A DNA stretch of 64,000 bases from Mangifera indica (lineage: Eukaryota > Streptophyta > Magnoliopsida > Sapindales > Anacardiaceae): assembly GCF_011075055.1 (NCBI RefSeq), contig NC_058150.1:9338330-9402329 (forward strand). The letters run 5' to 3'. Positions 21,364 to 33,379 of the stretch are shown here, piece after piece; the first letter of the stretch is position 1, and each line of letters begins with the position of its first letter. The position numbers and the translations under genes are program-made. The notes under the pieces were generated by a model that saw only the letters and a list, made by a program, of their open reading frames with translations, did not search any database and was not told the DNA's origin.

Positions 21364-23598
21364 TGTAACACCTGGATTCAGGTATGCCAATGAACTCTAC
21401 TTTCAAAATTACCCCGAGAGTTGATTTTATAACTTGTTATTTAAAGAAATTGTAAAAGAATTATAGAAAACTACTAAATGAGCAATAATTTTCAAAGGGG
21501 GTAAAATAGTCATTTTAGAAGGATTTAAGAGACAAAGTGGGAATTTAAATTGAATGGCACACTTGAAATTATACGGTGGTGCTAAGGGTTTTTGGTAATT
21601 GGCTAAGGATAAAATAGTCAATTATGGAAAAGGTTAAGGGTAAATTAGTCCAAAAAGCTTATAAAACCAACAAATTATTCATTTTCTTCTTCCTTAGCCG
21701 AGAATCTCCATAATTTTAGCTAAAGTTTTTACTTTAAGCAAAATTCATCAAAAAACCTAGCTAAACCACCTAATTTCCAGAGTCTCCAGTTATAAAAAAT
21801 GTAGATCTATCAATTCTGGTAAGTTCTAAGGTAAAAAGTTTAATTTTTATGAGATGTCAGGTGTAGGGTTTTGATGGATGATTATATTTTTGGTTGATTA
21901 AGGTTGCTAGGAAGAAGAAAAGAAGGAGGGTAAGCTTAAATCACCTAATTAGCAAAGAAAAGTTAAGAATTTCATACTTTACATACTTGAAGTAATTTGA
22001 GTTAGGTTATTTAAATAACATTTACTTATATAAGTGTGTAAGGTATTAGAATTAAGGTTATTTATGCTTAAAAGGATAAAAAAATTCATTAGGATTCATG
22101 ATGTAATTTTTGGCCATAAGGGTATTTTAGACATTTTATATTCCTAGGGTTAGCTTAGTGGATTTTGTGTTGAATATATAAGAAATGATAAATTGATAAA
22201 AGAATTTGCATTAAGAGTAAGCATGCAATTTTATTCATAAGGTTAATTTTTGCGTAATTATGTGCATGATTTGTGGATTAACCCTTATACCCATAAGGGC
22301 AAAAATGTTATTTTATGTGATGTAGGTTAATTTTACTTAATTATGTGCATGATATGTGTAAAAAAACCATTATAATAAATATATATATTCATATGGAATG
22401 TATGAGATATAAGTAAATGCATGAAAAAATAATCTGATGTCCGATGAGGCTTGAAAGAAATAAGGAAAAATAATGAATGGGCATAATTCATATTATGGTT
22501 ATACATGCATATATGAGAAATCATAGCATATGCATGATTTCAGAGAAATAAAGAAAGAGAAAAAAAACATTTTTTAAGTTATGCATGTTTTCCGGAAATG
22601 GAAAACAAGTGTTTTTTGTTCTATAATGACTCATATGATACAGGAAAGCAGAAAGCATGCTTAAAATCCTTACACACGAGTTGTACTATATGGACAACAA
22701 AGAAAAAAAATAAAGAAATATGCATGTAAGAGAGGATTGTACCTTGTATGGTGACTGCGAGTATTGTCATATGTAGTCTAGACCGGTCAATAAAAATATG
22801 TGACCAAAAAAAAAAAGATAAAGAATTAGAAAATATTTTATGAAAGTCATTTGCATTAGAATCATGCATGCAAGCCTGTATGGCTGATAAAGAGTTGAGA
22901 AAGATGTACGACTAGAAAATTGAAAAGTCATGACACTCATACATGCATAAATCATAACGAGTGAATCACATTTGTATAGTAAGGAAAGGAATAAATGTGT
23001 GAATGAAGAGAATTATGATATGTGGTTAATGCGTGTTCCATGTAAATTATTTTGTATATGAATAGCCCAGACACGTTAAGTATGGAAGAGATTAGTACTG
23101 GTATGAAATGCTTTGAGTATTGAGTATGATTTTCTTATTGAGTCATGATCGCTCACTCCGTTTAATTTAATATTTTTACAGGTAAAGAGTTGCAGCAAAA
23201 ATTCCCAAGGAACACTAGTGAGACATGAGGCTAAAGGAGAAAAACACTATATTTTTGTTGATTTATATGTCTTGATGTATATGTAAATATATGCATGAAT
23301 ATATACTTGATATAAATATTGGTGGATATGTATATATTTTGTTTCCTATCGATATATATGTGATTATGTATATATATGGCTAATCATTGAAATTGGTTAT
23401 AAAGTTTCTGTGGGTGCTAATTTCTATAATGGTTAATATTAAGTATTTATTTTGTTAATTGTGATTATATTGATGAAAATCCAATCAATTGGTAAGACTG
23501 GTTTGTGTGAATTGCTAATCAGGAGTATTACAGGGTATTTAAAAAAAAATTCCCCGAGCCCTCTAAAATAGGGGAACTCTTGCCGTTTTTCTGTAACA
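21364..23598 (+). repeat. 3' LTR of the decayed gypsy element, end missing
   Basis: About 2235 bp and strongly similar to 14097-16410, but it stops at CTGTAACA and passes into the host copia LTR, lacking the 5' LTR's last 25 bp. It carries a single inverted-repeat unit at 22680-22698 (GTTGT...ACAAC), against three in the 5' LTR. Confidence 0.88.
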
Positions 23599-23820
23599 GA
23601 TCTGTTGGCTCAACTGTTTCTAAGTTCTCATGCAAATATCGAGAAATATAGAACTCTAAAACGTTAGCTAGTGCATATAAAAGTTCACATGAAAAGAGTT
23701 TCGATGTGGCACATTCTGATGTATTACTTGATATTCGAAGAGTTAAATATTAGATTTTGACATTCCATGAATCCAATTTTAATCGGGATGTAGCGATAGA
23801 GGGATTGGACTGCATGGTGG
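23599..23820 (+). mobile_element. Copia LTR, right part after the nested gypsy
   Basis: Continues the LTR interrupted at 14096 and aligns with window positions 331-550. Similarity to the first copy stops near 23820, where coding remnants begin, so the LTR end, primer-binding site and most of gag have been deleted. Confidence 0.7.
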
Positions 23821-25740
23821 ATCAAAAGTACAAAGAAAAGGTTTTAAGAAAACCACTACTAGGCCTTCTAGGTTGAAGGGTTCCTGGCATTGGGGCATCA
23901 CGTTCTTAGCCTCCATAACCTTTTGTTCCAAAAAAAGAAAAGAAGCAGGAGAAGAACAATTGTTTTTATTACAACCAAAAGGAGCATTAGAAGAGGAATT
24001 GCCCTTCATACTTTGATGATATGAGAAAAGGCAAAGCCAGTACATATCAATATTATGTAATTGAATTTGAATTAAGTGTTAATTCAAATATTGATTCCTA
24101 GATATTGGATTTTTCTACAACTTCACATGTTTGTGCTTGTTTACAGAATCTATAGAATAGTTTTGTATTGAGACGTGATGAGATCACACTGAAAATGGTC
24201 GATAAGACATGAGTTCCCGCAAAGGTTGTAGGTATATGTAGTGTACATTTATCTACTAGGCATGTAATAACTTTGTATAAAACTTTATATTTTGCTAATG
24301 CCATCAGGAATATTATCTCTATTCCAGTTTTGTGTAAAAATAGTTATCAGTTTACATTTAACAGAAATGAGTGTCTAATTTATTTTGAAAATAGATTAGT
24401 AGGAAAAGTTATCAATACAAATGGTTTGTATGTGGTAGAACTTGATTTACATTGTGCATGTACTCTATATCGTCTAAAAGAACTAGAGAAAACATAAATC
24501 CAATAGTTCTATGACATCAAAGATTTGGTTATATTGGAGAGGACTGAATTCGACAATTAGAATAATGTGGACTTTTAGGTCATTAGGTTCAGAACCCAAT
24601 CCTACTTGTGAATGTTGTCTTTGAGGTAAAATGATTCAGCTTCTATTTAAGAATAAAAGGAAGCAAGCCAAAGATATATTGGAATTAATACACACTGATA
24701 TGTGTAGTCCCTTTAATGAAATGGCTAGAAGAGGTATTTTGTACTTTATTGCTTTTATCGATGATTATTCTCGATACAAGTATTTGTATTTGATGAAATA
24801 CAAATTTGAAGCTTTTGAAAAGTTCAGAGAGTTCCAAAATGAAATAGAAAACTAGACTGGAAGGAGTATTAAAGTTTTACATTCAAATCGTGGAGGTGAA
24901 TACTTGAGTATAAAGTTCCAAGAGTTCTTAAGAGACAAAGGAATACTATCTCAATTGACTCTGTCAGTCATACCACAACATAATGGTATGTCTGAACAAA
25001 TAAACAGTATTTTGTTAGACATGGTATGATCTATGATGAGTTTCACTAACTTGTCAATTTATTAAAGAGGATATACCCTTCAGACAACACTACATGTATT
25101 GAATAAAGCACCATCAAAGTTCATCTGGAAAACGTCATACGAATTATGGTATGGTAGACTTCCAAGTGTAAACTACTTGAAAATCTGGGATGTCCAACAT
25201 TTGTCAAAATGGTTAGAACAGATAAATTAGAGTCCCGAGCAGAGAAATGTCGGTTTATCAGATATTCGAAGGAAAGTTTAAGATATTATTTCTACTTTCA
25301 CTCTGATGAAAGGATTAGGATCAGTAGGAATACACATTTTCTTAAGAAAGAATTCTTAGAGGAAGGTGGTGTAGGAAAGAAAATTGTACTCGAGGAATAG
25401 TCCAGAGAGCCAGTAACCGAGTTTATTTAGGAAAATCCTCTCAGTGTGTAATCACTTGTACTAACTACAATAGCTCAAGTAAGAAAGTCTAATAGAATGT
25501 CTCAGCCTCCTGAAAGATATGGATTTCTAATAGAGGAGGATTTTGAATGGCTTCTAATGGGAGAAACTAAGCATCTAGAGGATCCAAAAACTTACCTAGA
25601 GGTAATATTGGATATTGACTCTAGTAGATGGCTAGAGACAATGAATTCAGAAATTGAATTTATGTATCCCAATCAAGTATAGACACTCGTTGATTTACCC
25701 AATGGAATAGTTTTGATCGTTGATTTACTTGTTGATTTGC
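23821..25740 (+). pseudogene. Ty1/copia gag-pol relic
   Basis: Forward frames carry, in order, a zinc-knuckle remnant 'CFYYNQKEH-stop-KRNC' near 23970, a protease remnant near 24100 ('ILDFSTTSHVC'), a pre-integrase segment at 24273-24497 ('NGLYVVELD'), an integrase core at 24631-25060 ('LELIHTDMCSPFNEMARR', 'FIDDYSRYKYLYLMKY', then a diverged 'HSNRGGEY'), a segment at 25209-25400 like 'DKLE.R.EKC.F.GY.KE', and the start of the RT domain ('PERYGFLIEEDFEW', 'WLETMNSEIEFMYPNQV'). Stops and small frameshifts recur and it breaks off near 25740, so RT and RNase H are missing. It is probably the body of the element whose LTR is split at 14096/23599. Confidence 0.85.
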
Positions 25741-26241
25741 AAAGTGGCTAGTTGGTGCAATGAGCACCACCTCATCGACAAGTTTTTAAGACTTTTTAAA
25801 GAGAATCAACTCAAGCTTTGCTAAGCAGTTTCATATTTGGTGAGGATAGATATTTTTGCATTTTCTTATATTTTTAACAAGTTCTAGTAACCATATTTAA
25901 ATTTAGGCCAAACGACTATTTTCCACTCAAGGTATGTTGGAATGACAAGTTTTCACTCTTTAACTATGGAAACACCAAATACCCACCCATGACCGGTTAA
26001 ATTTAACAAAACCCTAACGGTGGTAAATTTAATCTCATTTTTCCCCCTAAAAGTTTAAAAACTAACATTTTTCCCTAAGCTAAATTTGAAAAGATCGCAT
26101 TTCCCCCCTAAGGTTTATTTCCAAACCCTTTCACTTTCTCCGACGCCATCGCCGGCCGTCTTCCCCTCCCGACGGTTTCTCTTCCACTGATGGCCCCCCT
26201 CAACTCCACCTCAACCCATCCAGTGTAGAGATACGTCACCT

Positions 26242-26312
26242 GGGAAGATGATCGTCTTCCCAGATGACGATGAGTCATCTCGTCTTCATTTGGGAAGACA
26301 ATCGTCTTCCCA
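26242..26312. repeat. Two inverted-repeat units with GGGAAGAC...GTCTTCCC arms
   Basis: GGGAAGAT-GATC-GTCTTCCC at 26242-26261 and GGGAAGAC-AATC-GTCTTCCC at 26292-26311, 50 bp apart. The second has perfect 8-bp arms, extendable by a flanking T/A pair. Confidence 0.8.
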
Positions 26313-26484
26313 GACGATGACGACTAGGAAGACGAAGTTCTTCATCTTCCATGACTTCTTCGACATAGATTGGACTTCCAAATGGGAGGAAAGAGATCAC
26401 CGAAATGAGAGGATACTTCAGGAAAGAGAGGCCGTCGACAATAGAGCTAGAGATGTCGTCAGAGATTTCGAAACGAAACCCTAG
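26248..26484 (+). CDS. Open frame inside the Mutator-type element, unknown product
   Basis: 78 codons, acidic then highly charged, with an Arg/Glu-rich second half ('WEERDHRNERILQEREAVDN') likely to be helical. I recognise no domain. It begins inside a palindromic pair and has no clear promoter or intron, so translation is doubtful. It could be a piece of captured host exon or chance open sequence in a GC-rich tract. Confidence 0.25.
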   Translation: MIVFPDDDESSRLHLGRQSSSQTMTTRKTKFFIFHDFFDIDWTSKWEERDHRNERILQEREAVDNRARDVVRDFETKP

Positions 26485-26739
26485 GGTGAAACTATAATTT
26501 TTTAAAACTTAGGCTGAGGGAAAATTTTAGTTTTTAAAGTTTAGGGGGGCAAAAGTATATTTTATTTTAGTTTATTTTTAATATTATAGAGAAAATGACG
26601 ATTTTACCTTTACCACCATTAGGGTTTTGTTAAATTTAACTAGCCATGGGTGGATGTTTGGTGTTTTCATAGTTAAAGAGTGGAAACTTGTCATTACAAC
26701 ATACCTTGGGTGGGAAATAGTCATTTGACCTTAAATTTA

Positions 26740-27004
26740 TTAGACAATGTAATTTGCTTTGGAGTTTCTTGCAATTAATCTTTCAAATAATTGTTTATTT
26801 CCTTTTAGAAATGACAATATAAACAAACAATGGAAGTGAAATTTATTGCCACTTTGAATTGAATTATGAAAGAGTTCTAATAAATCCAAAAACACAACTA
26901 ACAATGGAAAATAAAAATTTTTGAATTTAGAACCCATGCTCTTTAGGTCAAGATAAGTTGTCTAATATCTGTGTTTGAAGGCTCAAACAAGTTGAAGTCA
27001 TCCT
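26740..27004. other. Short intergenic stretch before the SIRE-like element
   Basis: No recognisable gene. A 65-codon minus-strand frame (26740-26937) shows no domain. Its last five bases, ATCCT, are the left copy of the next element's target duplication. Confidence 0.4.
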
Positions 27005-28456
27005 TGTTAACTCAAGGAGTCATTATACTGTTGTTTTAATGATAACAATCTAATATGTCCCTAAGCATATTAACTAATGATTTTACTTGAATGTGAGTTT
27101 AGATTACAAGAATCCATCTAATACACTTGAAAGAGTTTCAAGATGGAAATGAAGACAAAACTCAAGCGAAGAATTCTTCAAGATTTGAAGAAAAACTCAA
27201 GGTTAAGTAGATATATTTATAATTTGGAGCATTCGTTTTGATTAGAATATTTATTTGCATGTGATAGCTCAATTGAAAACTTATTCTCATATCTTTTACA
27301 ATTTAGGTCAAAATGTTGTTTTTCAAACTTATTGGGTTAAACCAATTTTTTTCACCAAAGTTTATTAACTCATTTAAAATGATGAAGTTTTGTAAACTAC
27401 ATTTTCATATCTCAAAGTTGGTTTTGAAAGAATTTTAAAATATGGGTTAAATTATCACTTTTCAAAGGTTTAAGGGGTAAATAAAGTTTTCAAAAATTTA
27501 GGGGGTATATATATAATAAAATTTGGTTGACCGAATTTGACCAGTCGAATTCTTCGATCGCATCTTTCGAATTATCTAGAAAGCATGCATTTTGGCTTTC
27601 AAAACTTCGTTTAACCGAATTAAATCTGGCCAACCGAATTTTGCTTTGAACTTTCTAATGGCTAGTGTCACATAGGCACCACAAGAGTGTCATGTCACAT
27701 CCGGTTGACTAAATTACATCTGGTCAATCGAATTTTATGTTTTTTGAAAAATTAAAACGGCTAGTTTTTTGTGCATAATAGTAACTTTCCTCATTTTCCC
27801 TTATATAAACCCAATCAAATTCATTCGTAAAGAACTTTTGTCACCGAGAACTTTTACATATTTGAGAGCAAATTAGTTTTGAGCTATCACTTGCAAATTC
27901 TTTTCTCAAATCAAAACCCTTGCTCATACATTTTGTAATTTCATTTACATTGGATTGTACTAAACTTAAACTTTTATTTACACTCTTGAGAGAGATTATA
28001 TTTCGAAGTCATATCAAAATTCATACTATAAAAGAGTGAAGTTCACTCTTTGAGAGATTAGAAAATTTCTAGTAAGAGAAATTGAGTTCTAACATTTGTA
28101 AAGATTAATAGCACCTTGGAAGCTATCTTGTTGTAAAGAAAAGTTTGGTTGAGTTTTTGGTCAATCAAGGATTAATGGAATACTCCAAGGGAGATAGCTT
28201 GAAAGAGTGGACGTAGACCAAGTTGTGTCGAACCACTATATATCGTATATTTGATTTTCTCTTCCCTTAAACTTATATTTTGTGTTATGTTCTTTTAATT
28301 GTATTGATTATTTGAAATATTCTTGTCATTTTCATAAATTGCATTAAAAATATACAACATTCATTGATTTGATTAAATTCGTTTAATTCTTTAATTAGGT
28401 AAAAATTGTTTTAAATTGTCTAATTCACCCCCCATCTTAGGCCATTCGATCCTTCA
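27005..28456 (+). repeat. 5' LTR of the SIRE-like element
   Basis: TGTTAACTCAAGGAGTCATT at the start, ...CCTTCA at the end. Clearly similar to 36287-37728 but with frequent small differences, so the insertion is not recent. Contains a cluster of CCGAATT motifs at about 27530-27740. Confidence 0.92.
27802..27808 (+). promoter_or_regulatory. LTR TATA box
   Basis: TATATAA in 'cccttatataaacccaatca', conserved in the 3' LTR near 37075. Likely core promoter of the element. Confidence 0.6.
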
Positions 28457-28458
28457 AT

Positions 28459-28470
28459 TGGTATCAGAGC
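28459..28470 (+). promoter_or_regulatory. Primer-binding site (initiator-Met tRNA type)
   Basis: TGGTATCAGAGC two bases after the 5' LTR end; undamaged. Confidence 0.88.
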
Positions 28471-28508
28471 AAGGTTGCTCATTCTTATAAACTTAATCGT
28501 TTAGAGCA

Positions 28509-30026
28509 ATGACCATGAACCTAGGAAAATCTCATACCGTTAGTAAAGTGTTTGCCCCTAATAGATTGTCATTGTTTGATGGCAGTAGATATACCCATTA
28601 GGAAAATCGTATGTCAATTTTCCTTCAAAGTGATTATGAATTGTGGGATGTAATGCAAGATGGACCTTTTGTTCCTATGAAAGAAGTAGATGGAAAACAA
28701 GTGCCCAAAACTAGGGAATAAATTACCTCTCAAGATAAGAAAAATATTATCATTAATGTTAGAGCTATGAATGTGTTACATTGTGCATTAAATAAATATA
28801 ACTTTAACAAGGTACAAGCTTATACCTTGGCTAAAGAAATTTGGGAATTATTGATGGTGTCAAATAAGGGAACTTCACAAGTCAAGGAGACTAAAATTAG
28901 CATGCTCACACACTCATACGAATTATTTATGATGAATGAAGATGAAACTATTAGTGAGATGTTTGATAGATTTATTACTATTATAAATGAATTGAAAAAT
29001 CTTGGTAAAGTTTATACTAACCAAGAAAATGTTAAGAAACTTCTTAGGCGTTTGCCTCCTTCTTGGGATCCCAAAGTGACGATAATCGAATAAGCCAAAC
29101 ATGTCAAGACTTTAACTCTTGATAAGCTTTTAGGTTCACTTCTCATTCATGAGCTTACTATGAAGCAACGACAAATTGAAGAAATGGAAAAGAAGAAAAA
29201 GGGCATCGCCTTCAAATCATCCATCAAAGAGAATGAAAAGTTCCTAGAAAAAGAAGAAGAGACATCAAATGATGAAGATGAAGACATTGCATTCTTGACT
29301 AGAAAGATTGAAAAGCTTCTAAGAAATAGAAAGCTAAGAAGAAATGGAAACTTCACAAAAATAGAGGCTTCTAAAAGTGAAAGAGGAGAAAGATAAAGGA
29401 GAAAACAAGTTGTGTGCTATGAATGCAAGAAGCAAGGACACATCAAATATCATTGTCTTCTCCTTAAAATTGATAAATAAAAAATGAAAACAATGAAGGC
29501 TACGTGGGATGATAGCGACAAAAGTGAATCCGTAAAAGAGGATAATGAAGTAGCCAACATGTGTTTCATGGCAATTACAAATAATGAGGTAATTAACTCT
29601 AGCTCATCTAATACTTGTGATGATTTAGATTATATAGATGATGAAATAAATGAAAACCCCTTATATGAAGAGTTATATGATACACTCAAAGAGATGAATG
29701 AAAAACTTGCTTTTTGTATATCTAAAAATACAACTCTTAGAAAGAAAAATTTTAACTTGGAAAAGGAAAATGAGTCTTTAAAGAAAGAAAATAAACTCTT
29801 AACCAAAAAATCTTTAAACTTAGAGGAAAAGAAAATGAAGAAAACAAGTGTTCCATTTTTGAAAAAAAAGAAAAAGTTTGAAAGTGATCTTTGCATAGCT
29901 AAAAAGGAAAAAGAAATTACAAAAAGTGAAATTGAAGTTTTAAAAAGGGGAGCAAAGGATTTAAGTGAAATAGTTTTAAAATTTAAAAATGGAAAGGATA
30001 TTCTTCATAAAATGCTTGGTGTATAA
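28509..30026 (+). pseudogene. gag of the SIRE-like element
   Basis: ATG at 28509 opens a gag N-terminal domain ('NRLSLFDGSRYTH', then a stop where family members normally continue), a core at 28767-29093 ('AKEIWELL', 'RLPPSWDPKVTIIE'), a Lys/Glu-rich linker, a zinc knuckle near 29410-29460 (CYECKKQGHIKYHC), and a long Lys/Glu/Leu-rich coiled coil (29484-30026, 180 codons open). A second zinc-knuckle-like motif follows at about 30133-30177 (CNYYGNKGHISSSC; its second Cys is Tyr). At least four in-frame stops split it. Confidence 0.85.
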
Positions 30027-33000
30027 AAGAGAGTTTTAAACAAAAGAGGACTTAGTTATAAACCTTTTATCAAAACAAAATACTTAAAAAATTATTTTGT
30101 TAAAGCCTCAACTTCAAGTGAATCAAATATAACTTGCAATTACTATGGAAATAAAGGTCATATCTCATCATCTTGCCCTATTCAAAAGAAACATCATATG
30201 AGCATTAAGAAAGTGTGGGTTCCTAAGGGAACAAAAAACTAACCACCAGTGACCCAACATAATTTGGGTATCTAACACAAATTCTTGAATCTCTTATTGT
30301 GTTTAGGAACCAAAAAACAAAAGGAAGAAAAGCAAATGGTTCCTCGATAGTGCTTGTTCAAGACACATGACCGGAGATGTTTCACTTTTCTCGACAATAA
30401 GCAAGAATGATAGAGGACATGTCACCTTTGAAGACAATGCATAGGGTAAAATTATTGGCATTGGAGATATTGATAACAACTCTCACATTATCATTGAAAA
30501 TGTTCTTTTGGTGGATAGTCGTAAGCATAATCTGCTTAGCAGCATTAGTCAACTATGTGATAAAAGGATTTAAAGTTATTTTTTAGCCAAATAGTTACAT
30601 TATAGAAAATATGAATGATAAAAAAACAATTTGTATAGGAAATAGAGATGAAAATGTTTACACTATAGATGTAGAAAAATGCATCTCATGAAAATCTATG
30701 TTTATCCGCATTGCATGAAATAGTTAGTTGTGGCATAGAAAATTAGGTCATGCAAACATGGACATGATTTCAAAAATCTCCATGAAAGAGCTTGTCAAAG
30801 GTCTTCCAAAAATAGATTTTGTTCAAGATAAAATTTGTGATACATGTCAATTTGGCAAGCAAACAAAAAAATTCTTTTAAAACTAAAACTTATATTTCCA
30901 CATCTAGACCTTTACAACTTTTCATATTGATCTTTTTGGTCTTTCAAGAACCACAAGCCTAAGTGGAAAACATTATGCTTTTGTTATTATTGATGATTTT
31001 TCAAAATTCACTTGGGTACTTTTTCTTGCATCAAAAGATGAAGCCCTCTATGCATTTTCAAAATTTGTCAAGAAAATACAAAAAGAAAACGAAATGCATA
31101 TTTCTTACATAAGAAGTGATCATAGAGGAGAATTTGAAATCATTTATTTGAAAAATTTTTGTGATGAGTAAGGTATTGAACATCAATTCTCTTGTCCTAG
31201 AACTCCTCAATAAAATGGTGTTGTTAAAAGAAAGAATAGGACAATTCAAGAGATGGCTAGAACCATGTTAAATGAAAAAACTTTACATCAATATTTTTAG
31301 GCAGAAGCTGTAAACATCACATGTTATGTTTTAAATCATATTTTAATAAGACTATCCTTAAATGAAACTTCATATGAACTTTGGAAAAAGAAAAAACCAA
31401 ATATTGGTTATTTTAAAGTTTTTGGATGCAAATGCTTTATTTTGAACATAAAAGAAAACTTAGGAAAATTTGATTCAAAATCAGACATTGGCATCTTTCT
31501 CGAATATTCATCATCTAGTAAAGCATATAGAGTATTTAACAAAAAGATACTAGTAGTCGAGGAATCCATGTATGTCATTTTTTATGAATCTAATCCTTCA
31601 ACTGGTATGCAAGTTGATATTGATGATGATCAAGTTAAAAATAGAAACCAAACGGAAAATCATGATTCACCAAATGATGTTATGGATGAAACAAAACAAG
31701 AGCCAAAACATGAAGAAGATAAAGATAAAGATCTTCCTAAGGCTTGGAGGTATGCAAATGCTTATCCTAAAGAATTAATTATTTGTGAGGAAAATCAAGG
31801 TGTTAAAACTAGATCGTCCTTTAATCTTTGTAATAATTTTGCATTTCTTTCACAATTTGAACCAAAAACATTTCATAATGCATTAAATGATGGGTTTTGG
31901 ATTTTAGCCATGCAAGAGGAATGAAATCAATTAAAAGAAATAATATCTGGGAACTAATCCCTCGTCCAGATCATTAATCCGTTATTGGCACAAAATGGGT
32001 TTTTAGAAACAAAATGGATGAATCCAGAGTGGTTGTTAGAAATAAAGCTAGATTAGTGGCTCATGGCTACAACCAAGAAGAGGGAATAGATTTTGAAGAA
32101 ATTTTTGTATAGATAGTTAGACTAGAATCCATTAGGATGCTTTTAGCATTTACATGTTTTAAAAATTTTATTTTATATCAAATGGATGTCAAAAGTGCTT
32201 TGAATGTATCATGGAGGAAATATATGTTGAACAACCTCTCGGGTTTGAAAGTCATGATTTTCCAAACCATGTTTTTAAACTTCAAAAAGTTCTTTATGGT
32301 TTAAAACAAGCATCTCGAGCATGGTATGAGTATTTGAGTAAATTTCTGCTTGAAAAAGGCTTTTGAATTGGAAAAATATATACTACATTGTTTATTAAGA
32401 GAAAAGAAGATGATATACTTTTGGTTCAAATTTATGTTGATGATATCATCTTTGACTCTACTAATGTCTCTTTGTGTGAAGAATTTTCTAATCTCATGAG
32501 CAAAGAATTCGAAATGAGCATGATGGGAGAACTCAAGTATTTTCTCAGACTTAACATCAAGCAAAGCAAAGAAGGTATCTACATCAACCAATCTTCATAC
32601 ATCAAGGACTTATTAAAGAAGTTTGGCATAGAAGGACTAAAAGCCTCAAACACACCAATGAGTTCAACTATCAAGCTCACCAAAGATGAAAGTGGGCCAA
32701 ACGTTGATGTTAAAATGTATAGAGGTATGATTGGCTCTCTTTTATATTTAAATGCTAGCAAACCCGATATTATGATTAGTGTATGCTTATGTGCTCGATT
32801 CTAATCATGTACCAAGGAATCTCATTTAAAAGCCCTTAAAAGAATCTTCAAATATTTACATGGCACTAGATTTTTAGGCTTATGGTATCCTAGAGAAACT
32901 TCGTTTGACCTAGTAAGCTATTCGGATACTGACTTTGTCGGGAGTCAAGTCGATAGAAAAAGTACTAGCAATACTTGTCATTTTCTAGGACGTGCATTAG

Positions 33001-33379
33001 TTTCATGTTTTCAAGAAAACAAAACTTCGTGGCTTTATCGACCATAGAAATGGAATATATTGTCGCTGGTAGTTGTTGTGCTCAAGCCTTGTGGATGCAA
33101 CAAACCCTTAGGGATTATAGAGTTAGCCTATCTAAAACTTTAATCTTATATGACAATACAAGTGCTACTAGCATATCCAAAAATCTCATTCAACACTCTC
33201 GAACCAAGCATATAAAAATTATATATCATTTTATTTGAGATCATGTTCAAAAGGGTGATATTTGTCTTAACTTTGTATCCACCGAAAATCAACTTATGGA
33301 CATTTTTACAAAACCTCTTGGGGAAGAACGTTATTGTAAAATTAGAGGTGAGTTTAGGATCATAGAATCACCACATTAG
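30027..33379 (+). pseudogene. pol of the SIRE-like element
   Basis: Protease near 30343 shows DSACSRHMTGD, where family members have DSG. Pre-integrase and integrase at 30720-31430 ('KLGHANMDMI', 'FVIIDDFSKFTWVLFL', 'SDHRGEFE', 'NGVVKRKNRTIQEMARTML'). RT at about 31925-32804 ('WVFRNKMDE', 'KARLVAHGYNQEEGIDFEE', 'VQIYVDDIIF' intact). RNase H at about 32860-33300 ('FVALSTIEMEYIVAG', 'KHIKIIYHF'). Final stop at 33377-33379 after 'FTKPLGEERYCKIRGEF'. Stops and frameshifts are scattered throughout; the longest open pieces are 31442-31924 and 32388-32804. Confidence 0.9.

Larger units (their letters stand above)
14097..23598 (+). mobile_element. Ty3/gypsy (Tekay/Del-type chromovirus) element, decayed, nested
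   Basis: A 9.5-kb element with LTRs at 14097-16435 and 21364-23598, a tRNA-Met-type primer-binding site, a gag-pol relic in the usual order and a polypurine tract. It is closely related to the intact element at 43283-52778 but opposite in strand. It lies inside a copia LTR. The 3' LTR lacks the final 25 bp present in the 5' LTR, and the flanks (GATTA on the left, GATCT on the right) are not a clean 5-bp duplication. Confidence 0.9.
25906..26730. mobile_element. Non-autonomous Mutator-type element (Pack-MULE candidate)
   Basis: Perfect 9-bp flanking duplication TTAAATTTA (25897-25905 and 26731-26739), the size typical of Mutator elements. Terminal inverted repeats begin GGCCAAACGACTATTTTCCA and GGTCAAATGACTATTTCCCA, run about 122 bp with good similarity and, more loosely, to about 200 bp. 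The interior (about 26120-26480) is clearly richer in G+C than the surroundings and holds an open frame at 26248-26484, the appearance expected of captured gene sequence. No transposase inside, so any movement would depend on an autonomous MULE. Confidence 0.85.

Noticed and set aside
26740..26937. 65-codon minus-strand open frame
   Set aside because: No recognised motif; lies in AT-rich intergenic DNA between two elements.
28459..28470. tRNA-Met-like sequence
   Set aside because: Only the 3'-end complement used as a retrotransposon primer-binding site; no tRNA cloverleaf. No tRNA or rRNA gene was found in the window.
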